Assembly (NCBI GenBank): GCA_014360905.1
Contig: JACIWW010000006.1
Span: 1-64,000 of the forward strand
DNA from: Chloroflexota bacterium
GTDB taxonomy: Bacteria; Chloroflexota; Anaerolineae; UBA2200
Direction: 5' to 3'
DNA length: 64,000 bases
In this document: one piece after another, positions 43,388 to 53,440 of the stretch
Position numbering within the stretch: the stretch's first letter is position 1
Layout of the letters: each line of letters starts with the position of its first letter
Made by a program: the position numbers and the translations under genes
The notes under the pieces: model-generated
Told to the model about the DNA's origin: nothing
Database searches by the model: none
What the model saw: only the letters and a program-made list of their open reading frames with translations

Positions 43388-43440
43388 TCTAGCAATAGCT
43401 TGATTCAAACTGTATTTTTAGCCTGATGAGGAGGATGAGA

Positions 43441-44247
43441 TTGTCCTGGTTACAGGATGTTTTTGGAACGGATAAACCTATCATCGCTATGTGTCACCTG
43501 CGTGCTATGCCCGGCGACCCTGCCTATGACCGTAGTGGAGGCATGAAAGCCGTCGTGGAGGCTGGGCGCAGGGATTTGTTGGCATTACAGGAAGGCGGCG
43601 TAGATGCGGTGATGTTCTCCAACGAGTTCAGCCGCCCCTATCTGACACAGGTGGAAACCGTGACCGTGGCTGCCATGGCGCGTGTCATTGGCGAGTTGTT
43701 GCCAGAAATTTGTATCCCATTTGGAGTGAACGTGCTCTGGGATGCACGTGCTTCCCTTGATTTGGCTGTGGCCGTCGGAGCGAAATTCGTGCGCGAGATC
43801 TTCACAGGTGTATATGCTAGCGACTTTGGACTGTGGAATACCAACTGCGGCGCCGTAGTGCGCCACCAGCATGCGATCGGGGCGCAGGATGTGCGTTTGC
43901 TGTTCAACATCTATCCAGAGGCAGCAAAATACTTGGCTGACCGCCCTCTCACGGACATAGCGGTCTCCACGGTATTCAATACACTGCCTGATGGCATTTG
44001 CGTTTCGGGAATAACTGCTGGACAGGAGACAGATACCAGTCTCCTTGCACAGGTGAAGAAAGCTGTGCCGGATATCCCGATCTTTGCCAACACTGGTGTG
44101 CGCACAGATAATGTGGAGGCTCAACTCTCTGTTGCTGACGGTGCAATCGTGGGCACCTATTTCAAACAGGATGGCATTACTTGGAATCCTGTAGATGTTC
44201 GGCGAGTGAAGGAATTCATGGCCGTGGTGCGGGCTTTTCGTGGCTAG
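43441..44247 (+). CDS. BtpA/SgcQ-family protein
   Basis: 268 residues. GAGGAGG at 43428-43434 lies within the first ATGs (43426, 43435), so the start is probably TTG 43441, 6 nt after the site, giving MSWLQDVFGTDKPIIAMCHL, the usual family start. It is a TIM-barrel-like protein with conserved FGVNVLWDARASL and GVRTDNVE...ADGAIVGTYFK. The family includes the photosystem I biogenesis factor BtpA and SgcQ of the E. coli sgc cluster; the latter has no known reaction. Here it sits between the M42 gene and the epimerase, as part of the same gene set. Enzymatic role unknown. Confidence 0.85.
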   Translation: MSWLQDVFGTDKPIIAMCHLRAMPGDPAYDRSGGMKAVVEAGRRDLLALQEGGVDAVMFSNEFSRPYLTQVETVTVAAMARVIGELLPEICIPFGVNVLWDARASLDLAVAVGAKFVREIFTGVYASDFGLWNTNCGAVVRHQHAIGAQDVRLLFNIYPEAAKYLADRPLTDIAVSTVFNTLPDGICVSGITAGQETDTSLLAQVKKAVPDIPIFANTGVRTDNVEAQLSVADGAIVGTYFKQDGITWNPVDVRRVKEFMAVVRAFRG

Positions 44248-44260
44248 CCGGAGGCCACCT

Positions 44261-44923
44261 GTGATCCAGATAGCACCCTCTATGGCCTCGGCTCCATTCC
44301 TTCATCTAGCTAATGTCGTTCAGGATCTCGAAGCTGCTGGAGCCAATATCATTCACTTTGATATCGAAGACGGCACTTTTGTGCCCATGATGACCTTGGG
44401 CACGCGCATCATAGGCGAATTGCGCCCATTGACTCACTTGCCCTTTGATGTGCATCTGATGATGCACGCGCCAGATTGGATTATCCCCGCAGTAGTCTCC
44501 TTAGGTGCAAACTGGGTCTCGGTACACTATGAGGCATGTTCCTACCCGCACCGTACCTTGCGCTTGATCCGACAGTTGGGTGCGCGGGCAGGTTTGGCCT
44601 TTAATCCCAAGACACCTTTGCCTGATTTGCGTTACCTACGCCGCTATCTTGATTTCGTCCTGATCTTGACTACGGAACCTGAGTATCCGGACGCTGACTT
44701 TTTGCCCGAGGTATTGCGCAAGGTAAGAGAAGGGCAAAAGATGCTTGGTCAGCAGGGCATAGACTGGGTGGTTGATGGAGGGATTACAACGGAGAACATT
44801 GGCGAAGCCGTACGGGCGGGAGCGAATGTGATTGTGGCAGGACGCAGTGTGTTCCACAATGGAGCCGTCGCCGAGAATCTCGTAGCTTTGCGTACTGCTG
44901 CTATTGCCAGCATCAGCATATAA
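44261..44923 (+). CDS. Ribulose-phosphate 3-epimerase-family protein (SgcE-like)
   Basis: 220 residues from GTG 44261, with GGAGG (44250-44254) 6 nt upstream. An in-frame GTG at 44240 would overlap the BtpA stop. Rpe-fold metal/catalytic residues are kept: IQIAPSMAS (Ser near the start), HFDIEDGTFVP (His, Asp), FDVHLMM (His) and WVVDGGI (Asp). Members of this family interconvert ribulose- and xylulose-5-phosphate or allulose-6-phosphate-type sugars. The position at the end of an sgc-like cluster suggests a cluster-specific phosphosugar rather than housekeeping Rpe. Confidence 0.9.
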   Translation: MIQIAPSMASAPFLHLANVVQDLEAAGANIIHFDIEDGTFVPMMTLGTRIIGELRPLTHLPFDVHLMMHAPDWIIPAVVSLGANWVSVHYEACSYPHRTLRLIRQLGARAGLAFNPKTPLPDLRYLRRYLDFVLILTTEPEYPDADFLPEVLRKVREGQKMLGQQGIDWVVDGGITTENIGEAVRAGANVIVAGRSVFHNGAVAENLVALRTAAIASISI

Positions 44924-44925
44924 AC

Positions 44926-46155
44926 TCATGCCCGTTCTAGCAGGGCTACGCATTCGATATGGTGGGTTTGTGGGAACATGTCTATCGGCTGTACTTCGCA
45001 CAACTGGTAGCCAGATGCAAGCAGTCGCTTGATATCGCGGGCTAGTGTGGCCGGATCACAGGAGACGTAGACGATACGGGTAGGAAGCAAGTTCACCAGA
45101 GCAGCGAGAGCCTTCCTATCCATGCCAGACCGAGGCGGGTCTACAAGGACAAGAGGGGACTGAATGTCCAAGGTTGGCAGAATTTCCTCTGCTAGTCCCT
45201 GGACAAAAAGCACATTCTCCATGTCCATTGCATTGGCTTGAGCATCAGCAATCGCAGCCGCGTTGCTTTCGATGCCGATCACCTGCTTTGCCTTCTCCGC
45301 CATCGCTAGAGCAAACGTGCCCACTCCACAGTAAACGTCAAGGACAGTACTATCCGGCTTGGGATCCAAGTAAGTGGAGACTAGTGAGATCAGCACTTCG
45401 CATTGCTGCGTGTTTACCTGGAAGAAACTGGGAGCTGAGATGCGGTAAACTCTACCTGCAATCTGTTCGTGGATATAAGGGCTGCCAAGCAGAGTAACCG
45501 GAGTTCCATCGGCTAAGACCAGCACGCAAGAAACAGGAATTTCCACTTCTAATTCAGGTGGCTCGTCGCCCTTTATTTCAAAGATGACCATCTGCTCACC
45601 AGTATTCACTCCTGCGCGCAGTGACAAGCGTTGCAGCCCCGCAAGTTCGATGTCTAGGGAATCGAATAAATCCTGCAAAAGGGGATGCAACAACGGGCAT
45701 TGCTCAATAGGAATGACCTGATCACTGCGAGCAGCCATGAAGCCTAAATGGCCATCCGTGCTCACGCTGAACTGCACATGGTTGCGGTAATGCCAGGGAT
45801 TATGCATGCCGATGGTTGGGTGGATCGTAGCATGGGCTAGGCTGGCGATGTGCTGCAACTGGCCATGCACAATGGAGCCTTTATATTCCAATTGTGCTTC
45901 GTAGGCCAAATGCTGCCACTGACAACCGCCGCACAGGCCAAAGTAAGGGCACAGTGGTTGCACACGCTGTGGGGATGGAGTCAAAACTTCCAACAATCTA
46001 GCATGTGCGAAGTGGCCCTTATCCAGCACGATTTGTGCACGAACTAGTTCGCCAGGGATGGCATACGAAACAAAGATGACCTTTCCCTCGTAACGCCCTA
46101 CTGCTTCGCCACCATGGGCCATATCGGTCAATAAAATGGTCAATATTTCGTCCAT
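44926..46155 (-). CDS. 23S rRNA (uracil-5-)-methyltransferase, RlmD/RumA family
   Basis: 409 residues, convergent with and 2 nt from the epimerase stop. An N-terminal TRAM domain (about 1-55) precedes an iron-sulfur segment CPYFGLCGGCQWQHL, with a further cysteine in IEQCPLLHP; together they are the usual four cluster ligands. The SAM domain holds VLDVYCGVGTFALAMA, VDPPRSGMD, and the catalytic cysteine in IVYVSCDPATLARD. It makes m5U in 23S rRNA. Which position it targets (RlmC, RlmD or RlmCD type) is not resolved. Confidence 0.93.
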   Translation of the reverse strand: MDEILTILLTDMAHGGEAVGRYEGKVIFVSYAIPGELVRAQIVLDKGHFAHARLLEVLTPSPQRVQPLCPYFGLCGGCQWQHLAYEAQLEYKGSIVHGQLQHIASLAHATIHPTIGMHNPWHYRNHVQFSVSTDGHLGFMAARSDQVIPIEQCPLLHPLLQDLFDSLDIELAGLQRLSLRAGVNTGEQMVIFEIKGDEPPELEVEIPVSCVLVLADGTPVTLLGSPYIHEQIAGRVYRISAPSFFQVNTQQCEVLISLVSTYLDPKPDSTVLDVYCGVGTFALAMAEKAKQVIGIESNAAAIADAQANAMDMENVLFVQGLAEEILPTLDIQSPLVLVDPPRSGMDRKALAALVNLLPTRIVYVSCDPATLARDIKRLLASGYQLCEVQPIDMFPQTHHIECVALLERA

Positions 46156-46170
46156 ATCCCTTGTGCTACA

Positions 46171-46200
46171 AACAAAAGGGGCGAACGCGATGTTCGCCCC
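46171..46200 (-). terminator. Rho-independent terminator after gdhA
   Basis: GGGGCGAAC and GTTCGCCCC form a perfect 9-bp stem with a 5-nt loop; on the minus strand the stem is followed by TTTTG TTTG. It lies 16 nt after the gdhA stop and before the rRNA methyltransferase start. Confidence 0.85.
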
Positions 46201-46216
46201 TGCTGATCAGCCGGAA

Positions 46217-47467
46217 TTATACCCAGCCACGCATCCTGACGGCTTCTGCCACGCGGTTTACTGCTACCAAGTAGGCTGCTACCCGGTTGTTGACGCCATA
46301 GGCCTGTGCCATATCATACATGGCATGGAAAGCGGCAGTCATTTTCTTATCCAGCTTTTCGTATACCTCTTCGATGGGCCAGTAGTAATTGTAGGCGTTC
46401 TGCACTTGCTCAAAGTAGGATACGGTAACGCCCCCGGCATTGCACAAAAAGTCCGGAAGGACAAAAACCCCATTCTTGTACAAAATGTCGTCGGCATCAG
46501 TGGTGGTGGGACCATTGGCTAACTCGGCCAGGATCTTAGCCTTTATCCCACCCGCGTTCTTGCCTGTAATCTGGTTTTCCATAGCGGCAGGAATGAGCAC
46601 GGTGACATCCAGTGTTAAAAGCTCTTCATTGGTGAGGTTCTCGCATCCAGACAAATTGACTACAGAGCCTGTGTCGGCTTTGTGTTTCATGACTTTTTGT
46701 GGGTCAAGCCCTTCTTTGCAATAGATTCCACCCTTCGTGTCACTGACCGCGACCACCTTGAGTCCCAGCAATTCCTGGCCAAGTTGGTGGGCGAACTGTC
46801 CGGCATTCCCATAACCTTGAATGGCTGTCGCTTTGCCCCTCAGATCAATGCCGAGCACCTTTGCTGTTTCACGTATGACATACATGCCACCACGTGCAGT
46901 AGCATCACTGCGTCCACATGAGCCCCCCAAGCAGAGGGGTTTGCCCGTGATCACGCCGGGCACATTGTGCCCTTGCATGGCACTGAATTCATCCATCATC
47001 CAGGCCATGATTTGCGCATCGGTGTATACGTCCGGCGCAGGTACGTCCATCTCCGGTCCCAGGATACGTCCTATTTGCCGTATATAAGCGCGGCTGAGGC
47101 GTTCTAGCTCACCCTTGGACATCCTCTTCGGATCGCATACTACGCCACCCTTGCCTCCTCCTAGAGGCAAGTCCAATAGAGCACACTTCCAAGTCATCCA
47201 AGCAGCCAGAGCGCGTACGGTATCGATCGTCTCCTCAGGATGAAAGCGGATGCCACCTTTGCATGGCCCACGGGCATCGTTGTATTGCACGCGAAAGCCC
47301 TTGAATACTTTGACAGTACCATCGTCCATCCTTACAGGCAAGGAGACATGCAGTTCGCGCATGGGCTCGCGGAGAAAAGCGTGCATCCCAGGATCCAATT
47401 TCAGGATCTCAGCAGCAATATCGAGCTGGCGTTGAGCATTTTCAAATGGATTGATTTCGTTCGTCAT
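46217..47467 (-). CDS. gdhA: Glutamate dehydrogenase
   Basis: 416 residues, hexameric Glu/Leu/Phe/Val dehydrogenase family. Glutamate-binding lysines lie in KGGIRFHPE and [19 protein letters not shown], the catalytic PAPDVYTD aspartate near 165, and the Rossmann [12 protein letters not shown] in the C-terminal half. It links 2-oxoglutarate and ammonia to glutamate; NAD or NADP use is unresolved. AAAGGAG is 13 nt before the ATG, a long spacing. It has its own promoter (47689-47717) and a leader of about 215 nt, followed by a terminator. Confidence 0.96.
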   Translation of the reverse strand: MTNEINPFENAQRQLDIAAEILKLDPGMHAFLREPMRELHVSLPVRMDDGTVKVFKGFRVQYNDARGPCKGGIRFHPEETIDTVRALAAWMTWKCALLDLPLGGGKGGVVCDPKRMSKGELERLSRAYIRQIGRILGPEMDVPAPDVYTDAQIMAWMMDEFSAMQGHNVPGVITGKPLCLGGSCGRSDATARGGMYVIRETAKVLGIDLRGKATAIQGYGNAGQFAHQLGQELLGLKVVAVSDTKGGIYCKEGLDPQKVMKHKADTGSVVNLSGCENLTNEELLTLDVTVLIPAAMENQITGKNAGGIKAKILAELANGPTTTDADDILYKNGVFVLPDFLCNAGGVTVSYFEQVQNAYNYYWPIEEVYEKLDKKMTAAFHAMYDMAQAYGVNNRVAAYLVAVNRVAEAVRMRGWV

Positions 47468-47634
47468 AATTCTATTAATTCTCCTTTGAATGTATTTTGC
47501 TTTATTGATTCGCCTGTCTCAAAACGAGCGGATTGGCTCCCCAGGCTTGCCGTTCAGCGATATGAACACCGCCTTTCAGATTTTGAGAACTGTGTTAATG
47601 AGTACCCCTATCCAACGCAGATTCCGTGCCTCAC

Positions 47635-47686
47635 CTCGTCGCAAAGCTATCAGAGCATATAAGCCCTGATGCCTCTTCACAACGAG
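47635..47686 (-). other. Inverted repeats at the gdhA transcription start
   Basis: An inner stem ATCAGGGC/GCTCTGAT (one G-U) around TTATAT lies inside outer arms CTCGTTG/CGACGAG (one G-U). Transcription from the gdhA promoter should begin near 47682, so the outer arm may be partly lost in the RNA. Further down, GTTCA and TGAAC pair around TATCGC. The whole 215-nt leader matches no riboswitch that I recognise. Confidence 0.35.
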
Positions 47687-47688
47687 AA

Positions 47689-47717
47689 ATTATACCGCAA
47701 CCAAGATCACTTCCCAA
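47689..47717 (-). promoter_or_regulatory. Promoter of gdhA
   Basis: Minus strand: TTGGGA (47717-47712), 17 bp, TATAAT (47694-47689). It is 3 bp after the gatB stop, so gdhA is transcribed separately from gatB. Confidence 0.65.
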
Positions 47718-47719
47718 AA

Positions 47720-49159
47720 TCAAGCGCTTAGTTTTTTCCTTATCAATTCAGCGGTTATATTTGGATCTGCCTTGCCTTTTGTGGCTCGCATTACTTGGCC
47801 GACAAGGAAACGCAGCACAGTCTCCTTACCTCTTTTATACTGGGCTACTGCATCGGGATTTGATCTGATAACCTCTTCTACGATGGGCATAATCTGGTCT
47901 GCATCTGCAATTTGTATCAATCCTTCTTCGGCCACAATATCCCTCGCCGCTTTACCCGTGTGGAACATGGTTTCCAAAACATGCTTGGCACTAGTCATTG
48001 TAATCAGGTTCTCGTTGAGCAGCACAACGAGTTCAACGAGCTGCTCCGGAGGCACCTGGATAGCAGTTGGTTCCACATTGGTGACATGGAGCAGACGGAA
48101 CAATTCGCCAGTAATCCAATTGGCAATGGTTTTAGGTGGAATACCTCTGGTTTTTGCTGTGGTGACTGCCTGCTCGAAATAGTCAGCAATAAAGCGATCA
48201 TCGGTAAGCAAACCCGCATCGTATGCCGAGAGTCCATACTCCGACACGAAGCGACGATAACGTTCGTCGGGCAACTCTGGCATCTTGGCCCGAATCTCTT
48301 CCACCCATTCTCGTGTGATCTCCAAAGGCGGAAGGTCGGGCTCTGGAAAGTAGCGGTAATCATCAGCGAATTCCTTGCTGCGCTGCACGAAGGTTATGCT
48401 GCGTGTCTCATCCCAGCCTCTCGTCTCGCGACTGATCGTTCCGCCCTCCCGAAGCACCTGCTCCTGGCGGCTGATTTCATATTCCAGCGAGCGCAGCAGT
48501 GCCCTGAAACTATTCAGATTCTTGATCTCGACGCGCGCGCCTTTCTCGGTTGTGCCTGCCGGATGCAATGACACGTTGGCCTCGAAGCGCATGGCACCTT
48601 CCTCCATGTTGCCTGAGCTGACACCAAGGTAACGCAGTATCCGGCGGAGTTTGAGCACATATTCGCGCACTTCTTCGATCGAAGTGAAATCAGGTTTGGT
48701 TACAATCTCCATCAGTGCTACGCCAGAGCGGTTAAAATCAATTAGGCTTTGGCCCTGGACGTGGACAAGCTTGCCCGTGTCTTCCTCCAGATGCACGTCT
48801 TGGATGCCAATACGCTTTGTTCCTCCACTCACTTGGATTTCTATCCAGCCGTCGCGGCATAAAGGCAGGTCGTATTGGGAGATCTGATAGCCCTTGACTA
48901 GATCGGGATAGTGGTAATTCTTGCGGTCAAATCGCGATACTTCGGGAATACGGCAGTTCAAAGCCAATCCGGTCATGATCACGTACTCGACAGCACGTTG
49001 ATTGATGACCGGAAGCGAGCCAGGCAGGCCCAGGCAGACAGGACAAACAAGGCTGTTGGGGGGCGCCATAGCATAGTCGCTGCTGCAAGAGCAGAACACT
49101 TTGGAAGCAGTGAGCAATTGTGCATGTGTTTCGAGGCCAATAGTTGGCTCGTATTCCAT
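47720..49159 (-). CDS. gatB: Asp-tRNA(Asn)/Glu-tRNA(Gln) amidotransferase subunit B
   Basis: 479 residues from ATG 49159 (GGAG 4 nt upstream; a TTG one codon earlier is the alternative). The start [14 protein letters not shown] is the usual GatB. Zinc cysteines in [10 protein letters not shown] and SLVCPVC (about 23, 25, 39, 42), kinase-like motifs [11 protein letters not shown] and [12 protein letters not shown], and the YqeY-like helical tail are present. With GatA and GatC it converts mischarged Glu-tRNA(Gln)/Asp-tRNA(Asn). It is separated from gatC-gatA by the nucleotidyltransferase and ald genes. Confidence 0.97.
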   Translation of the reverse strand: MEYEPTIGLETHAQLLTASKVFCSCSSDYAMAPPNSLVCPVCLGLPGSLPVINQRAVEYVIMTGLALNCRIPEVSRFDRKNYHYPDLVKGYQISQYDLPLCRDGWIEIQVSGGTKRIGIQDVHLEEDTGKLVHVQGQSLIDFNRSGVALMEIVTKPDFTSIEEVREYVLKLRRILRYLGVSSGNMEEGAMRFEANVSLHPAGTTEKGARVEIKNLNSFRALLRSLEYEISRQEQVLREGGTISRETRGWDETRSITFVQRSKEFADDYRYFPEPDLPPLEITREWVEEIRAKMPELPDERYRRFVSEYGLSAYDAGLLTDDRFIADYFEQAVTTAKTRGIPPKTIANWITGELFRLLHVTNVEPTAIQVPPEQLVELVVLLNENLITMTSAKHVLETMFHTGKAARDIVAEEGLIQIADADQIMPIVEEVIRSNPDAVAQYKRGKETVLRFLVGQVMRATKGKADPNITAELIRKKLSA

Positions 49160-49202
49160 CAAGCTCCTTCAAGAGTTTTGGATTGCTAGGTTCATTCCGG
49201 GC

Positions 49203-50315
49203 TTAGAGCAGCTCCGTAAGGGGGCAGTACTCCATACCAAATGCTTCAGCAACGGCTTGATACGTGATATGTCCTTTATAGGTGTTGACCCCCTTAGCCA
49301 GAGCAGCATTTTCTTTGATCGCATTCAGGAAACCCCTATTAGCCAGCTTGAGTGCATAAGGCAGGGTGGCATTGGATAAGCCATACGTGGATGTACGCGG
49401 TACTGCGCCAGGGATATTCGGAACGCAATAGTGCACCACGCCATCTACTAAGAAAGTGGGATTGCTGTGGGAGGTAGGACGCGTTGTTTCGACACAGCCA
49501 CCCTGATCTACCGCCACATCTACAATCACACTTCCTGGCTTCATCGTGGACACCATATCACGTGTGACCAAGCGCGGTGCTTTGGCGCCTTTGATCAGCA
49601 CTGCTCCAATAACCACATCCGCTCGACGCACCGCTTCGGCAATGTTGCGCGGGGTGGAAATGAGCGTCTTTAAATTGCCATGCAGCACCTCTGTCAGATA
49701 GCGCAGACGGTCGGCATTGATGTCAATGATCAATACGGAGGCTCCCATGCCCAAGGCCACGATGGCGGCGTTGGTCCCAACAGTACCCCCACCGATGATC
49801 ACGACATCAGCAGGCAAGACCCCTGGTATGCCGCCAAGCAATTTACCTCGGCCCCCATTCATTTTCTCCAGGTAGTGTGCAGCAATCTGCACGGACATCT
49901 TGCCTGCTACCTCGCTCATTGGAGTAAGGAGTGGCAAAGAACCATCCGGGAGCTCCACCGTTTCGTAGGCAATGCCGGTAACCTTGCGGGCCACCAATTG
50001 CTTGGTCAGTTCTTCATCAGCGGCCAGATGCAGGTAGGTGTACAAGATGAGTCCTTCCCTCAGGTAGTCATATTCTTGGGGCAGAGGTTCTTTCACTTTC
50101 ATCACCATTTCGGCTCTGTGCCATACTTCTGCAGCATCAGCAACCAACTTCGCACCAGCTTGCTCATATTCGCTATCGGCAAAACCGCTACCTTCCCCAG
50201 CTCCTCGTTCTATCAATACCTGATGCCCTTCTACTACAAGTTGGTGCACGCCCCCTGGGGTGATGGAAACCCGATACTCATTATCCTTGATCTCTTTTGG
50301 TACACCAATGATCAT
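49203..50315 (-). CDS. ald: Alanine dehydrogenase
   Basis: 370 residues from ATG 50315 with GGAGG 10 nt upstream, starting [20 protein letters not shown] as in all Ald proteins. Catalytic residues K and H are in the expected places ([10 protein letters not shown] and [10 protein letters not shown]-type, here [13 protein letters not shown]), and [15 protein letters not shown] binds NAD. It converts alanine to pyruvate and ammonia. A 99-codon segment runs into it in frame with no stop (50316-50612), so a longer fused product may also be made. Its ammonium product would suit the gdhA gene nearby. Confidence 0.95.
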   Translation of the reverse strand: MIIGVPKEIKDNEYRVSITPGGVHQLVVEGHQVLIERGAGEGSGFADSEYEQAGAKLVADAAEVWHRAEMVMKVKEPLPQEYDYLREGLILYTYLHLAADEELTKQLVARKVTGIAYETVELPDGSLPLLTPMSEVAGKMSVQIAAHYLEKMNGGRGKLLGGIPGVLPADVVIIGGGTVGTNAAIVALGMGASVLIIDINADRLRYLTEVLHGNLKTLISTPRNIAEAVRRADVVIGAVLIKGAKAPRLVTRDMVSTMKPGSVIVDVAVDQGGCVETTRPTSHSNPTFLVDGVVHYCVPNIPGAVPRTSTYGLSNATLPYALKLANRGFLNAIKENAALAKGVNTYKGHITYQAVAEAFGMEYCPLTELL

Positions 50316-50612
50316 CCTTGACCATCCTCCTTTTGTGATTTTTTCATCCTCAATCCCATTCATCGTCATAATACGCGCTGGCCTCGAACACAGTAGGGAT
50401 ACATACCATTGGTCAGCAGATTCATGATAAGCAAGCAAATACACCCTGCCATCATCCGCAAGCACTTCGAAGAAAGGCCCTGTCGGCTCTCGCCATCTCT
50501 TACGGACATCTGTTACCATGCGCCGCTCGTTCTCAAAGGCAAAGGCACGCGGTTCTTGAGCATAGTTGTAGCCTGAATAGCATTCCACGCGGGTGGGGTT
50601 ATTCACGTTCAT
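50316..50612 (-). CDS. Small domain (DUF6504-like) fused in frame ahead of Ald
   Basis: 99 codons from ATG 50612, whose first codons overlap the stop of the nucleotidyltransferase gene (AATGAACGTGAATAA), typical translational coupling. The conserved-looking part [20 protein letters not shown] and [19 protein letters not shown] (about residues 8-60) resembles small proteins known as free-standing genes in Chloroflexota. No stop codon separates it from ald: the last 28 residues are a non-conserved link that reads through the ald Shine-Dalgarno. Either the cell makes a bifunctional fusion, with Ald also started internally, or a stop has been lost. The family assignment is from memory of the motif, not a search. 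Confidence 0.6.
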
Positions 50613-51591
50613 TGCCCGCAAAATCCACCTGTGAGGAATCACCAACGTTTAAGCGTTGAGAAGAACCCCGTACCACAGCGTCTTTGCCAATCAGGGATTG
50701 GCTCAAATTGGCGTCCTCGATATGCGCAAATTCGTTAATAATGGAATCTTTGATGATAGAGCGTATAATCACCGCTCCTCCCGCTACACTGACATAGGGG
50801 CCAATAACCGAGTCCTTTATCAAGGCGGTTCTCTCGATATAGACTGGCGGAATCAATACCGAGTTCTCGGTCTCTATCTCCTGCGCGCCGCCGTGCTCCA
50901 GGAGATAGCGATTCGTATGCAGCACTGTTTCGGGCCTGCCACAGTCTTCCCAGACCTCCACAGTCCGAGCTACGAACCTGGCTCCGCGGTCGATCATCAA
51001 CTGGAAGGCATCGGCTAGAAAATATTCCCCTTGGGTCTTAATGTCTTTCTGGATTAATTCGCCAATGCATTCGATCATCATTTGGGAATCTTTGACATAG
51101 TACAGGCCAATCACAGCTAAATTGGAAACCGGGGAAGCAGGTTTCTCGACCAGTTTCGTGATCAAGCCGTTTTCTGTAATGACTACGCCAAAGCGTCGTG
51201 GATCATCCACTTCTTTGACATAGATGATGCCATCTGCTGGTTCCTGTGCGAGTGTGCTGAGGTCTGTCTCAAAGATAGTATCCACAAAAATAATCAGCAC
51301 GGGCCCGGAAATGTGTTCCTTAGCCAGAAAAATGGCATGAGCTTGGCCCTTCAGTTCCTTTTGCTCGATATAGCGGGAGGGAAAGTGATAATTGGCAGTT
51401 ACATAGTCGCGTATCTGGTCGCCGAGGTAGCCAACAATGAAGATGATCTCTTCTATGTCCAGATTGGTTAGTTTGTCTAGGATGTGGCCCAGGACTGGCT
51501 TGCCAGCCACAGAGACAAGTGGCTTGGGCTTGGTATAAGTATGCGGACGCAATCTGGTGCCAAAGCCCGCTAATGGAATAATCACTTTCAT
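50599..51591 (-). CDS. Sugar nucleotidyltransferase (long RmlA/GlmU type)
   Basis: 330 residues from ATG 51591, which overlaps the gatA stop by 4 nt. The N-terminal Rossmann-type transferase has the signature [20 protein letters not shown]. The C-terminal part (from about 250) carries a left-handed beta-helix with hexapeptide-like repeats ([20 protein letters not shown]), usually a second activity or trimer-forming unit. Proteins like this make NDP-sugars, often dTDP-glucose or UDP-glucose/GlcNAc. The base and sugar preference is not resolved. Its coupling to gatA is unusual. Confidence 0.88.
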   Translation of the reverse strand: MKVIIPLAGFGTRLRPHTYTKPKPLVSVAGKPVLGHILDKLTNLDIEEIIFIVGYLGDQIRDYVTANYHFPSRYIEQKELKGQAHAIFLAKEHISGPVLIIFVDTIFETDLSTLAQEPADGIIYVKEVDDPRRFGVVITENGLITKLVEKPASPVSNLAVIGLYYVKDSQMMIECIGELIQKDIKTQGEYFLADAFQLMIDRGARFVARTVEVWEDCGRPETVLHTNRYLLEHGGAQEIETENSVLIPPVYIERTALIKDSVIGPYVSVAGGAVIIRSIIKDSIINEFAHIEDANLSQSLIGKDAVVRGSSQRLNVGDSSQVDFAGNERE

Positions 51592-53078
51592 GGTCTGTAC
51601 TCCTCGTTTTCGAGAGTGCTCATAGGCTGCATCGGTTTGCACTTGTGCCATTCTGTTGCTTGCTCATAAGCGAAGGCAACGCGCAGGACGATTTCCTCGC
51701 CCATAGCTGGTCCACTGATTTGCAGTCCTACCGGCAATCCATCGGAAAAGCCACAGGGCAACGAAAGCGCACAGATGCCTGCCAAGTTATGCGCCAGCGT
51801 AAAGACATCCGAGAGGTACATCTGCAGCGGATCGTCTACTTTTTCTCCGATTCTGAAAGCCACAGTGGGTGAAGTTGGTCCAACCAGCACATCAAATTGC
51901 TGAAAAGCCCGATCGAAATCTTGTTTGATCAGGGTGCGTACTTTCTGCGCTTTCAGGTAATAGGCGTCGTAGTAGCCGGCTGAAAGAGCATAGGTACCCA
52001 ACATGATACGACGCTTTACTTCTGCGCCAAAACCATGCTGTCGCGTCTTGCGGTATGCCTCCCAAATATCGGACGCCTCGGTAGCAGCGAATCCGTACTT
52101 CACACCGTCGTAGCGAGCCAGGTTGGCCGAAGCTTCAGCGGGGGCGATCAGGTAGTATGTTGGCAGAGCATATTCGGTGTGTGGCAGGGAAGTCTCGGCA
52201 ATCTCTGCACCTAAATCCGCCAATACCTGAATCGCCTTGCGCACTGCAGTTTCCACCCCAGGCTGTATGCCTGCAGCGAGGTACTCACGTGGCACACCAA
52301 TGCGTAGCCCCTTGATGTCGGGACGAAGAGCTCTGGTGTAATCTGGCACAGGCGCGTCTAAAGACGTAGAATCTCGTGCGTCATGACCTGCAATTGCATT
52401 GAGTAGCAATGCACAATCCGTGACATCTTTTGCAAGCGGTCCGATTTGATCCAGCGATGAAGCAAATGCCACTAGCCCGTAGCGCGACACGCGCCCATAA
52501 GTAGGCTTCAGGCCAACTACACCACAAAACGAAGCGGGCTGGCGCACACTGCCCCCAGTGTCTGAACCCAAGGCTCCCAAAGCTTCATCAGCACTTACCG
52601 CAGCAGCACTGCCACCACTTGACCCACCAGGCACCCGTGTCAAGTCCCAGGGATTGTGAGTGGTGAAAAAGGCCGAGTTCTCCGTGGAGGAGCCCATAGC
52701 GAATTCGTCGGTGTTCGTTTTCCCCAAAAAGATCGCACCAGCCTGATACAGCCGCTCTACGACGGTCGCGTCATATGGTGGGATAAAGCTCTCTAAAATG
52801 CGCGAGCCACAGGTAGTGGGCGCTCCAGCCAAGCAGATGACATCCTTAATTGCCAGCGGAATGCCTAATAAAGCCCCATCCATGCCCTTTAGACGACGCT
52901 CATCTGCAATGCGCGCTTCTTCCAGTGCCATTTCAGGCAAAAGGGTAATATAGGCTTTGATGTCATTGTCCACATCCACGATGCGATCCAAAAGTGCTCT
53001 CGTCAACTCGACTGCTGAGATCTCCCGGCACCGCAGCAAGTCGAGCGCTTTATGGATGGTTAGTTCATACAAGTTCAC
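51588..53078 (-). CDS. gatA: Asp-tRNA(Asn)/Glu-tRNA(Gln) amidotransferase subunit A
   Basis: 496 residues from GTG 53078 (AGAGGTG upstream). Amidase-signature catalytic triad: Lys in LAIKDVICL (near 79), Ser in the [16 protein letters not shown] segment and the upstream [12 protein letters not shown]. It supplies ammonia from glutamine to GatB. gatC is 68 nt upstream; the nucleotidyltransferase start overlaps its stop. Confidence 0.97.
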   Translation of the reverse strand: MNLYELTIHKALDLLRCREISAVELTRALLDRIVDVDNDIKAYITLLPEMALEEARIADERRLKGMDGALLGIPLAIKDVICLAGAPTTCGSRILESFIPPYDATVVERLYQAGAIFLGKTNTDEFAMGSSTENSAFFTTHNPWDLTRVPGGSSGGSAAAVSADEALGALGSDTGGSVRQPASFCGVVGLKPTYGRVSRYGLVAFASSLDQIGPLAKDVTDCALLLNAIAGHDARDSTSLDAPVPDYTRALRPDIKGLRIGVPREYLAAGIQPGVETAVRKAIQVLADLGAEIAETSLPHTEYALPTYYLIAPAEASANLARYDGVKYGFAATEASDIWEAYRKTRQHGFGAEVKRRIMLGTYALSAGYYDAYYLKAQKVRTLIKQDFDRAFQQFDVLVGPTSPTVAFRIGEKVDDPLQMYLSDVFTLAHNLAGICALSLPCGFSDGLPVGLQISGPAMGEEIVLRVAFAYEQATEWHKCKPMQPMSTLENEEYRP

Positions 53079-53146
53079 ACGTCACCTCTGGCAAGGATGG
53101 CTGACAAGTGATGAGCAACGCATGATGCTACCCTGTTCATCACGCA

Positions 53147-53440
53147 CTACTCCAGAATCGCTTTGACGCGAAAATGTCCTTCTACTACTGCAGGAGCATT
53201 GGCCAGTACATCTTCCCGTGAAAGCGAAGGGCTGGGTTCGTCCATGCGCATGACATTGCGCAAGGGCAGAACGGTAGCCGTCGGAGGGATGGCATCAGTG
53301 TCAAGCTGTTGCAAGATGGCAAAGTATTCCAAAATAGCCGAAAGTTGCTCACGGTATAGCTCGATTTCCTGTTCCGTCAGTCCCAGTTTAGCTAGATTGG
53401 CAACATGCTCGACCTGTTCGCGAGTGAGTATCACGGTCAT
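53147..53440 (-). CDS. gatC: Asp-tRNA(Asn)/Glu-tRNA(Gln) amidotransferase subunit C
   Basis: 97 residues, normal length. Starts [19 protein letters not shown] and ends with a conserved [15 protein letters not shown]-like segment ([11 protein letters not shown]) and REDVLANAP. GatC stabilises GatA on GatB. Its ATG overlaps the stop of the zinc-ribbon gene by 4 nt. Confidence 0.96.
   Translation of the reverse strand: MTVILTREQVEHVANLAKLGLTEQEIELYREQLSAILEYFAILQQLDTDAIPPTATVLPLRNVMRMDEPSPSLSREDVLANAPAVVEGHFRVKAILE

Noticed and set aside
47470-47720. Known glutamine or glutamate-related riboswitch in the gdhA leader
   Set aside because: Motifs of the glutamine riboswitch were looked for and not found; only generic stems are present.
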